Positions 7,869-15,269 of a DNA stretch of 64,000 nucleotides are shown here, piece after piece (within the stretch, counting starts at the first letter, position 1; every line of letters starts with the position of its first letter). Source of the DNA: VRUE01 sp963716735. GTDB taxonomy: Bacteria > Actinomycetota > Thermoleophilia > Solirubrobacterales > 70-9. The position numbers and the translations under genes were made by a program. The stretch is from contig OY970321.1 of the NCBI GenBank assembly GCA_963716735.1, positions 2,418,001-2,482,000 of the forward strand. The letters are read 5' to 3'. Below the pieces are notes generated by a model. The model saw only the letters and a list, made by a program, of their open reading frames with translations, was not told the origin of the DNA and did no database searches.

Positions 7869-8662
7869 CCGGCTGGCTCGACGTTCCCCGCGGCTGGCTC
7901 GAGGCGTTTGGCGAGATCGCCCGCTTCGGTACCAGGGTTGCCGGGATCGTCTACTCCGGGCGGGTGATGAAGTACTTCGGGGAGAGCCTGCGCCAGGCGG
8001 GAATCCTGATCCTCGGCTCGGCGCTGGTCATCTGGGCCTTCGTCTTCCTGCTCGGCCTCAACTGTGGGTTGATCGGGGCCTATTTCGTGCGTGCCTACGG
8101 CGTTCCCAGCTATGCGGGCCTGTTCTCGGCCTACTGCGACCTGCGCGAGGGCCTTCCCTACGCGTTCGGCTACATCCTCTCGGCCAAGGTCGGCACCGGG
8201 ATCGTCGCCGAGCTGGGCGCGATGCGGATCTCCGACGAGATAGACGCGCTCGAGGTGATGGGGATTCAGCCGGTGACCTTCCTTGCGGCGACCCGTCTGC
8301 TCGGCGCCTGGATCGCGCTGCCATTCGTTTTCCTGGCTGGTGTCGGGGTCGTGTACTTCGCCAGCTACCTGGCGGTGGTCGAGCAGGTCGCCGACGTCTC
8401 CTCCGGTGGCTACCTGCTGATCTTCTGGAGCTTCCAGGACTTCATCGACGTGATCTTCAGTCTCACCAAGGGCATGGTGATGGCGACCATCATCGTGCTG
8501 GTCGGCTGCTACTACGGCTATACCGCTTCGGGTGGGCCGGTGGGGGTGGGAACGGCAACGGCCAAGTCGATGGTCGTCAACATCATCATGGTCCACATCG
8601 TCGGCATGCTCGGCACGGTGATCTTCTATGGCGCCAACCCGAGGGCGCCGATCGGGGGCTAG
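7865..8662 (+). CDS. MlaE/YrbE-family ABC lipid transporter permease (second of pair)
   Basis: The 265-residue product is a paralogue of the preceding gene, with the family signature SDEIDALEVMGIQPVTFLAATR and a matching GYTASGGPVGVGTATAKSMVV near the C-terminus (compare GMTATGGPAGVGRAVNQAVV in the first). The two probably form a YrbE A/B heterodimer. The start is GTG at 7865 in a GTGA overlap with the preceding stop. Its stop overlaps that of the opposing GST remnant through a shared CTAG (8659-8662). A fully canonical mce operon would continue with mce genes; here it ends. Confidence 0.88.
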   Translation: MTGWLDVPRGWLEAFGEIARFGTRVAGIVYSGRVMKYFGESLRQAGILILGSALVIWAFVFLLGLNCGLIGAYFVRAYGVPSYAGLFSAYCDLREGLPYAFGYILSAKVGTGIVAELGAMRISDEIDALEVMGIQPVTFLAATRLLGAWIALPFVFLAGVGVVYFASYLAVVEQVADVSSGGYLLIFWSFQDFIDVIFSLTKGMVMATIIVLVGCYYGYTASGGPVGVGTATAKSMVVNIIMVHIVGMLGTVIFYGANPRAPIGG

Positions 8663-9283
8663 GCCTGGCTCGACGCGGGGGCCGTTGTGGCCGGGGTGAC
8701 CGGACTGCCGGGTTGGCGGTGACGGAGGAACATCTCCGTCACCCACTTAACCCCGCGGCGCTCGAGCAGCGGCTCGCGGAAGGCTTCGAAACCCCTGGCC
8801 GAGGGTGAGCCGGGCTTGAGCGGTCCCTCCTCGGGCAGGGCCAGCGGGTAGAAGAGCGAGGCTGCCGTGAGGTCGGCGACGCTGAAGCTGTCGCTCACCA
8901 GGTACTCGCCGTCGCCGAGCTCGGCCTCGAGCCGGTCGAGGCCCGCGAGGACCTTGACGCGTGCCCGCTCAGCCTTCGCCGGGTCGCCGGCGCGAAAGCG
9001 CAGCGTCGTGAAGGTGCGAGCGTAGGCGGCGGTCGCGCGGATGTACGGGCCCAGCTCCTCGTCGAAGAACTCCTCCAGCTCGAGCGCGCGGCGGCGCTGC
9101 GCGATGTCGGCGGGGTACAGGGGCGGCTCCGGGTAGCGCTCCTCCAACTCGGCGACGATCGCGGTCGAGTCGCCGATCCGCCGGCCGTCGATGCTCGACA
9201 CCCTTCCAGGCGAGTGCCCAACGCGCCTTCTCGCTGTAGTGCGAGTCGCCGATCTGCCAGAGGGTGGGAACGGAGTCACTCAT
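8659..9283 (-). pseudogene. Glutathione S-transferase-like gene broken by an internal deletion/frameshift
   Basis: From ATG 9283 the first frame reads SDSVPTLWQIGDSHYSEKARWALAWKGVEH, a GST thioredoxin-fold start, then runs out of register near 9195. The rest of the family continues in a second frame from about 9200 (SIDGRRIGDSTAIVAELEERYPEPPLYP) to the stop at 8659, including a normal helical C-terminal domain. About 25-35 residues expected between the two pieces (strand 2 and the loop before the cis-proline region) are missing. This looks like a deletion that also shifts the frame, so the gene is probably inactive unless the assembly has an error. It is divergent from the PCD gene. Confidence 0.72.
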
Positions 9284-9319
9284 GGTTTTAGCAATCCGAT
9301 TTGTGGAAGCATGAGGGTG

Positions 9320-9598
9320 ATGGCACCGATGAACGATGCGGAGATAGAGGCGAGGCTAGCGGAGCATCCCGGCTGGGAGCAAAGCGGTTCCGCCATACGC
9401 AAGAGCTTCAAGCGGGGCGACTTCGTCGGCTCGGTCAACTTCATTCAGCGCCTGGTCGAGCCGGCGGAGGAGATGAACCACCACCCCGATCTGGAGATCT
9501 CCTGGGAGACGGTCACCGTCTCCCTCTCCACCCACTCCGACGGTGGCGTCACCGCAGCCGACTTCGAGTTGGCGGCAAAGATCGACGCGCTGGCCTGA
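9320..9598 (+). CDS. 4a-hydroxytetrahydrobiopterin dehydratase (PCD/DCoH family)
   Basis: This 92-residue protein carries the pterin-4a-carbinolamine dehydratase signature: EEMNHHPDLEISWETVTVSLSTHSDGGVTAADFELAAKID, with the paired histidines, tryptophan, later histidine and GGVT-D motif in the expected order. The enzyme dehydrates 4a-hydroxytetrahydrobiopterin during recycling of the pterin cofactor of aromatic amino acid hydroxylases; stand-alone copies may have other roles. ATG 9320 is preceded by GAGGGTG; ATG 9329 is an alternative. No hydroxylase gene is nearby. Confidence 0.88.
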   Translation: MAPMNDAEIEARLAEHPGWEQSGSAIRKSFKRGDFVGSVNFIQRLVEPAEEMNHHPDLEISWETVTVSLSTHSDGGVTAADFELAAKIDALA

Positions 9599-9625
9599 GG
9601 CAACCGCCGCCGCTACCTTTGCCGG

Positions 9626-10042
9626 GTGGCGGACGAGCTGAGAATTGACGAGCGACTCTGCATCCCTTTGGGGGAGGTCGAGCTGCGCGCCAGCCGCTCC
9701 TCCGGGCCGGGTGGGCAGCACGCCAACGTCACCGCCTCGCGGGTGGAAGCCGTCTTCGACGTACGGGCGTCGGGGGCGCTCGACGACTCGCAGCGCTCGC
9801 GGCTCTTGGAGCGCCTTGGGCCGGTCGTCACCGCCGTCGCCCAGGATTCGCGTGGTCAGGCGCGCAACCGTGAGCTGGCACTCGAGCGCTTGGCGGAGAA
9901 GATCGCCGCGGGTCTCGTCGTCCCGCGCAGCCGCCGCCCGACCAGGCCGAGCCGAGCGGCCCGCCGCCGCCGGCTCGAGGGCAAGCGCCAGGCCGCCGAG
10001 CGCAAGCGGGGACGCCGCCGGCCGCCGGTGGAAGACGACTGA
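9626..10042 (+). CDS. arfB: Alternative ribosome-rescue factor ArfB (peptidyl-tRNA hydrolase, YaeJ-like)
   Basis: The 138-residue product has the catalytic GGQ motif at residues 29-31 in SRSSGPGGQHANVTASRVEAVFDV, no codon-recognition domain, and a long basic C-terminal tail (RRPTRPSRAARRRRLEGKRQ, continuing to KRGRRR). This is the ArfB/YaeJ/ICT1 layout: the GGQ hydrolyses peptidyl-tRNA on stalled ribosomes while the tail sits in the empty mRNA channel. The start is GTG at 9626, 6 nt after a TACCTT -10 box, so it is probably leaderless. It may share a transcript with the next small gene. Confidence 0.9.
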   Translation: MADELRIDERLCIPLGEVELRASRSSGPGGQHANVTASRVEAVFDVRASGALDDSQRSRLLERLGPVVTAVAQDSRGQARNRELALERLAEKIAAGLVVPRSRRPTRPSRAARRRRLEGKRQAAERKRGRRRPPVEDD

Positions 10043-10058
10043 TTGGCAGACTGGGGCG

Positions 10059-10406
10059 ATGGCGAAGCGCAGGCAGCGACGGTCCCGGCAAAAGGCAGCG
10101 ACGGTCGACTACAGCGATGCGGAGGGCAACGTGCTCACCCTGCGGGAATCGCTGAGCGCCGGGACGATCGCGAAGCTCGGCGAGGGCCCGGCGACGGCGG
10201 CGACCACCCAGGACGACGCTTGGCGCCGGCGCTCGGAGCTGCTCTTCGAGCGCCTCGCGGTGCGCTGGGAGATCGCCGGCCTGCCGCTCGACGACCAGAA
10301 GATGCTGCTTGGCCGCTACCGGATGGCCGATGCCGCGACCCAGGATTGGGTGAGGCGGACGATCGCCGAGCACGTCGACCGGTTCATCCCCGAGCTCTCG
10401 GGGTAG
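10059..10406 (+). CDS. Conserved hypothetical protein, 115 aa
   Basis: The product starts with a strongly basic segment (MAKRRQRRSRQKAA), followed by a mostly helical acidic and charged region (ESLSAGTIAKLGEGP, RRRSELLFERLAVRWEIAGLPLDDQKMLLGRYRMADAATQDWVRRTIAEHVDRFIPEL). No named family was recognised. It lies 16 bp after arfB on the same strand, so co-transcription is likely, and the basic N-terminus suggests RNA or ribosome contact, though that is only inference. Confidence 0.7.
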   Translation: MAKRRQRRSRQKAATVDYSDAEGNVLTLRESLSAGTIAKLGEGPATAATTQDDAWRRRSELLFERLAVRWEIAGLPLDDQKMLLGRYRMADAATQDWVRRTIAEHVDRFIPELSG

Positions 10407-10438
10407 AGTCGAAGAAGACCAGCGACGAAAGGAGCGCC

Positions 10439-10822
10439 ATGCTCGCCGATGCCAAAGCAACCAGTGGATTCGCGGTTCCCGATACGGACGAGGCGAAGCG
10501 CTTCTACGGAGAGGCCCTCGGCCTGAAGGTCACCGTGTTGGACGAGGAGAACGGCGTCATGGCTCTGAACCTCACCGGGGGTGACGTCTTCATCTATCGC
10601 AAACCGGACTTCGTCCCGGCCACCTACACGATCCTCAACTTCGAGGTTGACGACGTCGACGCCGCCGTCGACGACCTGACCTCCCGCGGCGTCAGCTTCG
10701 AGCGCTACGACGGGTTCGAGCAGGACGAGAAGGGCATAGCCCACGGCCCCGGTCCCCAGATCGCCTGGTTCAAAGACCCCGCCGGCAACATCCTCTCGGT
10801 CCTGCAGCAACCCCAGGGTTAG
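10439..10822 (+). CDS. VOC-superfamily protein (glyoxalase/bleomycin-resistance fold)
   Basis: The 127-residue protein shows the paired beta-alpha-beta pattern of the vicinal oxygen chelate fold: GFAVPDTDEAKRFYGEALGLKVTVLDEENGVMALNL in the first half, LNFEVDDVDAAVDDLTSRGVSFERYDGF and IAWFKDPAGNILSVLQQ in the second. Family members include glyoxalase I, dioxygenases and antibiotic-binding proteins; the specific reaction cannot be assigned from sequence alone. AAAGGAG lies 5 nt before the ATG at 10439. Confidence 0.85.
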   Translation: MLADAKATSGFAVPDTDEAKRFYGEALGLKVTVLDEENGVMALNLTGGDVFIYRKPDFVPATYTILNFEVDDVDAAVDDLTSRGVSFERYDGFEQDEKGIAHGPGPQIAWFKDPAGNILSVLQQPQG

Positions 10823-10869
10823 GAGCTTTCCGGGCTCAAACCCGGCAGGCAACGCTACTCTGTCGGCGA

Positions 10870-11583
10870 ATGACGCCTGCTGCTTCGACCGTTGCAGAAG
10901 TTCTTGAGCGCCTTGAGGCAATCGACAGTGTGCTTCCGCCCAGCGATGGCGTGAAGTGGTTCAACAAGCTCTACCTCGAAGTGACCCAGCAGGTGGTTAC
11001 GTCAGTGCCGGGCGGCCATCAGGCGGCGCCGGGCTTTCTCGAGGCGCTCGACGTCGCCTTCGGCAACCTCTACTTCGAGGCGCTCGAAGCCGCTGGAAGC
11101 GGCATGGCGTTGCCGGCGGCCTATCCATTCCACGCCTGGAAACCGCTGTTCGAAGCTCGCTTTGCGACCGGTATCGCTCCCGTGCAGTTTGCGCTGGCCG
11201 GGATGAATGCGCACATCAACCACGACCTGGCGATCGGCATCCGCGACACCTGCGCCGCGCGTGGGACCGAGCCGAGCGACGACAGCCCGGAGCACGAGGA
11301 CTACGAGTCGGTGAACGGCCTGATCGCAAAAGTGGAGAAGCAGATGAAGGCGTGGATGATGACCGGGCTCCTGAAGGAACTCGATCTGGCGTTCGGGTCG
11401 GTGGACGACATCGTGGCCGTCTGGGACGTGCAGAGGGCTCGCGACGCCGCCTGGGTGGGCGCGGAAGTGATCTGGTCCCTGCGAGCGCTGCCACCCCTGC
11501 GCGAGAGCTACGAAGCGATCAACGACCGGACGGTGGGGTTTGCCGGCCGGGCCCTGCTCACGCCGGTCGGGCTCGCCGGCTGA
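10870..11583 (+). CDS. DUF5995-like protein
   Basis: The 237-residue protein includes FLEALDVAFGNLYFEALEA, YPFHAWKPLFEA and the distinctive LAGMNAHINHDLAIGI, a pattern seen in actinobacterial proteins of the DUF5995 group. The conserved Asn, His and Asp could form a metal or catalytic site, but no activity is established. No signal peptide is present. The start is probably leaderless: TACTCT at 10856-10861 lies 8 nt before the ATG. It is the last gene before the attL-like sequence of the restriction-modification island. Confidence 0.7.
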   Translation: MTPAASTVAEVLERLEAIDSVLPPSDGVKWFNKLYLEVTQQVVTSVPGGHQAAPGFLEALDVAFGNLYFEALEAAGSGMALPAAYPFHAWKPLFEARFATGIAPVQFALAGMNAHINHDLAIGIRDTCAARGTEPSDDSPEHEDYESVNGLIAKVEKQMKAWMMTGLLKELDLAFGSVDDIVAVWDVQRARDAAWVGAEVIWSLRALPPLRESYEAINDRTVGFAGRALLTPVGLAG

Positions 11584-11621
11584 CCGGGCCGCCGCCGCTC
11601 CTCGTCCAGACGCATCTCGAG

Positions 11622-11648
11622 ATGGGCGCGGCTGGGTTCGAACCAGCG
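11622..11648. repeat. Duplicated 3' end of tRNA-Val: left attachment site of the island
   Basis: Twenty-seven bases here (starting ATGGGCGCGGCTGGG, ending CCAGCG) are identical to 14986-15012, which cover the discriminator, 3' acceptor strand and T-arm of the tRNA-Val gene. Only this end of the tRNA is present, so it is not a tRNA gene. This is the usual footprint of site-specific integration into a tRNA 3' end. Confidence 0.85.
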
Positions 11649-11717
11649 TGCCCCGGACCCCTTGCTTGCCACGCCGGACGCGCCCGACGTCGGGCTCAGA
11701 TTAGATAATCAGCGCCC

Positions 11718-14700
11718 TTGGCCCGCTTGAACCAAATGTCGCTTCTCTCCCGGGGCCCGCTGTTTGATCCTCAGGTACAGCGGCAGTACCTCGATGAGAT
11801 GCGAGCCGTGATGCTTCCGGGCGAGGCGGTTCGTGCCAATGCGCTTCAGGAGTGGGTCTCGGCCCTGGCCACGACGGACAAGGGCAATGAGACCAGCTTA
11901 GAGCAGCATTTCAATCAGAAGGTCCTAGTTGAGACGCTTGGCTATCGTCTCTACCCGGGCGACAAGGCGACGGCTTGGCCGAAGACGCCCACGTCCGCGA
12001 CTCACATTAGCGGCGAGCCGGATGTTGCTCTCGGCGCGTTTCAGCCAGATGAGGAACCCAGGTTCTTAGCGGTCCTGGAGTTGAAGAAGCCAGGAACCGA
12101 TCTCGATGCGCCACAGGCACGCGCTCGTGCGCTCACGCCCGTTCAGCAAGCGTTCGAGTATGGCAACCAAATGCTCGGAGTCCGCTGGGTTCTCGTCTCA
12201 GACATGCGTCGTATCCGGCTCTACTCAGTCGAGTCTCCGCTCGAGTTCGTCGAGTTTGACCTTCGCGAGTGCGTGCAAAGCGGAGTTCCCCAAAAAAGCT
12301 TTCGAGATCTCTATTGGCTTGTTTCGGAGCAGGCATTGATTCGAGGTGATAGCGAGAGTGCCGTCGCCAATCTCTACAACCGGTCGGTTGCCCACCAACT
12401 GGCCATTCGCGACAGCTTCTACGAGATCTACGACGAGATCCGAATGGACCTCCTTGCGGCCGTCATCGAGGCCTCGGAAAATCTTCCCGAAACGCCCGAG
12501 AGGAGCGCAATCGTCGGTGCGACCCAGCGGCTCTTAGATCGAATGCTTTTTCTCTATTACTGCGAGGACAACCCTGCGCGCCTGATTCCCTCCAACACCG
12601 TCCGAGAGGTAACCGAGGGGGCCCGCAAAATGCTCGGCTCATCCACGACGAAGGTGTACGACCAGCTCAAGTTGCTATTTCGGGAGATCGACACCGGGAG
12701 CCCTCCGGGCGCGGCGGTTGCATACTCCGCATACAACGGCGAGCTTTTCAAGCAGGACCCCATTCTGGATGAGATCGATCTGCCCGACTCTCTTCACGAC
12801 AAGGTTTACACCCTCAACGAAAAAGGCAAAGGCGTACAGCGCAGGATCCAAGGAGTTTGGGGTTTGCACGCTTTTGACTTCTGGAGAGAGCTAAACGAGC
12901 ATCTTCTTGGCCATGTCTTCGAGCGCTCTCTCTCAGACCTTGAGGAGATCGTGGCAGGAGCGAATAGGGGGACGGATCGCCTAAGGAAACGCCGACAGCA
13001 CGGCATTTACTACACGTCGGAATTGCTCTCCGATTACTTGTCCGGAGCCGCGCTCCGTGCATTGCTTCAAGAATCGGCGCCATTGCCAGACGCACGGGTC
13101 AGCAAGGAAGAGATGTCCGACCTTTTGCAGGCTCGGAGCGACCGGCTCGGCCAGTTCCGAATTGTCGATCTGGCATGCGGGTCGGGGGCCTTCCTAGTCT
13201 CTAGCTACCAGACCCTGTTGGAAGAGTTCTGGCGTCTGCAAGACGCACTCGACGCATTGAGTCCGAGGGGGCCGGATCTCCTCTCTCAGTCAGCGAGCCT
13301 GACCCAGGCGCAGCTTCTTCGCAACGCCCTGCACGGCGTTGACCTCCTCCCTCAAGCGGTCGAGATCGCGAAGCTTGCGCTCTGGCTGCGATCCGCTCGA
13401 AAGGGAGAGAAAGTTGCCGACCTCAGCCACAACATCGTCCCCGCCGACAGTCTTGATGTCACGGCATCTCTAGCCGCCCTGGAATCCAACCTCGGCACGT
13501 TTGACCTGGTGCTTGGGAACCCTCCTTGGGGAGCAGATGTAGACCCGGCTGTCTTCCAGACCTGCTGCGCTGCTCTCGGTTTAGATCCCGGAGAGGCTTG
13601 GGACAGCTGGGAGCTATTCGTAGCCCTTGGGCTCGCGTGTCTTCGGGAAGGCGGTCGACTTGCCGTAGTTCTACCTGACACGATTTTCAGCCCTGAGAAA
13701 TCCCGTATCCGGCGGCTGATCTTGGCTTCGGGGACGATCGAGTATTTCCACAACCTCGGGACTGGCTGGTTCGACGGCGTTCGGATGGGCACGACGGTAA
13801 TCCAGGTTCGACGAGGCCCGGCACCATTAGCCCACGATTTCTCGGCGCTGCTGCTCGCCGGTGACGATCGGAAAGGAGCGATTGAAGGCAAGGTCCCGCT
13901 CACCCAGCTTGAGGCGAAATTTGCCCGACTTGTGCCTCAAGAGCGAGGCGCGGCATCGCCTGATGCCGAGATTGAGGTATTCCGTTCGGCTCGCGACGAC
14001 GAAGTGATTAGGGCGATGGATAAGGCCAGCCACGCCCTCGCCGATCTTTGCGAACACGGGCGGGGCGAAGAGATGGCTAAATCGGGCTTACTTTGGATCT
14101 GTCAGAACTGCTTTACGGCGACTGTCCCAGCAAAAAAGATCAAGCGGGACCGTGAGAATCCTGACAGTCCGCGCTATGACAAAAAGGACTGCCCGGGATG
14201 CGGCTTGTCGCTGGACGAGGAGAACGTCGGGACCGATTTTCTTGTGAAGGACGGCTCGGAACCAGAGGGAGAGCGAGAGGCCCTCTTCATCGATGGTGAT
14301 GACATAACGACTCGCTATCACGTCGTGGAGCCCAACAAGCTCCTTCGGCTTGACTTCAAGGGGTTTGATTTCAAGAGTGGAGGCCGATACGAAAAGCCGA
14401 AGTTGCTGATCCGACAGGCAGGCGTTGGCCTCATGGCGACCCTCGATGGCACCGGAGCCCGCTGTCCTCAGTCGGTTTATTACTACCGGCTGACCGAGGA
14501 GGCACAGAGCCGCGGCTACGCCAACGAGTTCCTGCTTGCCGTTCTTCTCTCTCGCACCATCGCGTATTACATCTTCAAGCGGTTCGGCGAGGTGGATCCA
14601 GCCAGGGCGCACGCGAAGGTCACTCATGAGCGGCTAAGCAGATTCCCAGTGCCAAACATCGATTTCGATGATCCGATCCAGAAGGGCCTCTATGACGAGA

Positions 14701-14957
14701 TCGTCCAGAATGTAGCCCGACTCATGGAAGGGGAGGCCGAGGTAGGCGGTCATGAGGACATGCGCATTGACATCGCACTTCGAGAGCTATGGGGGCTCTC
14801 CGCCGAGGATGGTCTTTTCATCAACCTCGAACTCGCTCAACTACCAGCGGGACAAGTCATTCGGGAGCTGTTTCCTCAGGGCGCACCGAAGGTTGTCCTC
14901 AAGGCGGTCGAAGATGGAAGTGGCCAGCCTGATGTCAAGGTTGTTGGAGTCTCCTGA
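11718..14957 (+). CDS. Type IIG-like restriction-modification enzyme (nuclease, adenine methyltransferase and specificity in one chain)
   Basis: The 1079-residue protein is a fused restriction enzyme. An N-terminal PD-(D/E)xK nuclease shows D102 (GEPDVAL) and E121-L-K123 (VLELKK). The methyltransferase has motif I VDLACGSGAF at about 483-492 and the adenine-type motif IV NPPW at 601-604. HGIYYTSELL before motif I is typical of Eco57I-like enzymes. The C-terminal part is a target-recognition region with a zinc ribbon inserted (C795, C798, C825, C828) and a later SRTIAYYIFKRFG segment. The start is TTG at 11718, 8 nt after GATAAT; ATG 11736 is an alternative. It should methylate and cut one asymmetric site; the site is unknown. 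Confidence 0.88.
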   Translation: MARLNQMSLLSRGPLFDPQVQRQYLDEMRAVMLPGEAVRANALQEWVSALATTDKGNETSLEQHFNQKVLVETLGYRLYPGDKATAWPKTPTSATHISGEPDVALGAFQPDEEPRFLAVLELKKPGTDLDAPQARARALTPVQQAFEYGNQMLGVRWVLVSDMRRIRLYSVESPLEFVEFDLRECVQSGVPQKSFRDLYWLVSEQALIRGDSESAVANLYNRSVAHQLAIRDSFYEIYDEIRMDLLAAVIEASENLPETPERSAIVGATQRLLDRMLFLYYCEDNPARLIPSNTVREVTEGARKMLGSSTTKVYDQLKLLFREIDTGSPPGAAVAYSAYNGELFKQDPILDEIDLPDSLHDKVYTLNEKGKGVQRRIQGVWGLHAFDFWRELNEHLLGHVFERSLSDLEEIVAGANRGTDRLRKRRQHGIYYTSELLSDYLSGAALRALLQESAPLPDARVSKEEMSDLLQARSDRLGQFRIVDLACGSGAFLVSSYQTLLEEFWRLQDALDALSPRGPDLLSQSASLTQAQLLRNALHGVDLLPQAVEIAKLALWLRSARKGEKVADLSHNIVPADSLDVTASLAALESNLGTFDLVLGNPPWGADVDPAVFQTCCAALGLDPGEAWDSWELFVALGLACLREGGRLAVVLPDTIFSPEKSRIRRLILASGTIEYFHNLGTGWFDGVRMGTTVIQVRRGPAPLAHDFSALLLAGDDRKGAIEGKVPLTQLEAKFARLVPQERGAASPDAEIEVFRSARDDEVIRAMDKASHALADLCEHGRGEEMAKSGLLWICQNCFTATVPAKKIKRDRENPDSPRYDKKDCPGCGLSLDEENVGTDFLVKDGSEPEGEREALFIDGDDITTRYHVVEPNKLLRLDFKGFDFKSGGRYEKPKLLIRQAGVGLMATLDGTGARCPQSVYYYRLTEEAQSRGYANEFLLAVLLSRTIAYYIFKRFGEVDPARAHAKVTHERLSRFPVPNIDFDDPIQKGLYDEIVQNVARLMEGEAEVGGHEDMRIDIALRELWGLSAEDGLFINLELAQLPAGQVIRELFPQGAPKVVLKAVEDGSGQPDVKVVGVS

Positions 14958-14986
14958 CTCAGAGCACGATCCCGTCGATCGTCCTA

Positions 14987-15058
14987 TGGGCGCGGCTGGG
15001 TTCGAACCAGCGACCTCTCGCGTGTGAGGCGAGCGCTCTCCCACTGAGCTACGCGCCC
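14987..15058 (-). tRNA. tRNA-Val (anticodon CAC)
   Basis: The minus strand folds as a complete cloverleaf: acceptor GGGCGCG with CGCGCCC, D-arm GCTC-AGTGGGA-GAGC, anticodon stem CTCGC with GCGAG around the loop CTCACAC (anticodon CAC at 15024-15026 on the plus strand), and T-arm GCTGG-TTCGAAC-CCAGC. The discriminator is A and CCA is not encoded. TAATAT about 12 nt upstream is a good -10 box. Its 3' end is the integration site of the adjacent island and remains intact. Confidence 0.95.
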
Positions 15059-15155
15059 GGGAGGGCTCGGATATTACGGGGGCGGTGCCGGTGGGCGCCT
15101 TCGTGCTTGGGCTGGACCCGTGATCGAAGACGGGGCAGGTACATTTGTCCAAAAA

Positions 15156-15186
15156 TCGGTAGTAGGTGTGCTTAATTTTCGGTAGT
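15156..15186. repeat. Short direct repeats upstream of the secreted-protein gene
   Basis: TCGGTAGT occurs at 15156-15163 and 15179-15186, 23 bp apart, in an A/T-rich patch otherwise unlike the region. They lie about 90 bp before the ATG at 15270 and may be regulator binding sites. The rest of the 15059-15269 gap shows no gene. Confidence 0.3.
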
Positions 15187-15269
15187 CGGGCAGAGTCACC
15201 GGCAAGGCGATCCGGCGGACCTGCGACGGGACCCGGGCCGCGCAGCCAGATGCACGAGAGGAGCTACCG

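Larger units (their letters stand above)
11622..15012. mobile_element. One-gene restriction-modification island in tRNA-Val
   Basis: The interval between two 27-bp direct repeats of the tRNA-Val 3' end holds a single gene, a fused restriction-modification enzyme. The intact tRNA is at the right end with its promoter outside the island, the standard arrangement. The island is visibly richer in A/T and uses less GC-biased codons than the flanking genes. No integrase or excisionase gene is inside, so it either lost its integrase or was moved by one encoded elsewhere. A perfect 14-bp palindrome, GCCCGACGTCGGGC, lies at 11682-11695 just before the gene. Confidence 0.8.

Noticed and set aside
11622..11648. 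Possible second tRNA gene
   Set aside because: Only the 3' end (T-arm and acceptor strand) is present; it is an attachment-site duplication.
11718..14957. BREX PglX or a multi-gene defence system
   Set aside because: The methyltransferase carries its own N-terminal nuclease and no other pgl/brx gene is adjacent, so a stand-alone type IIG-like enzyme fits better.
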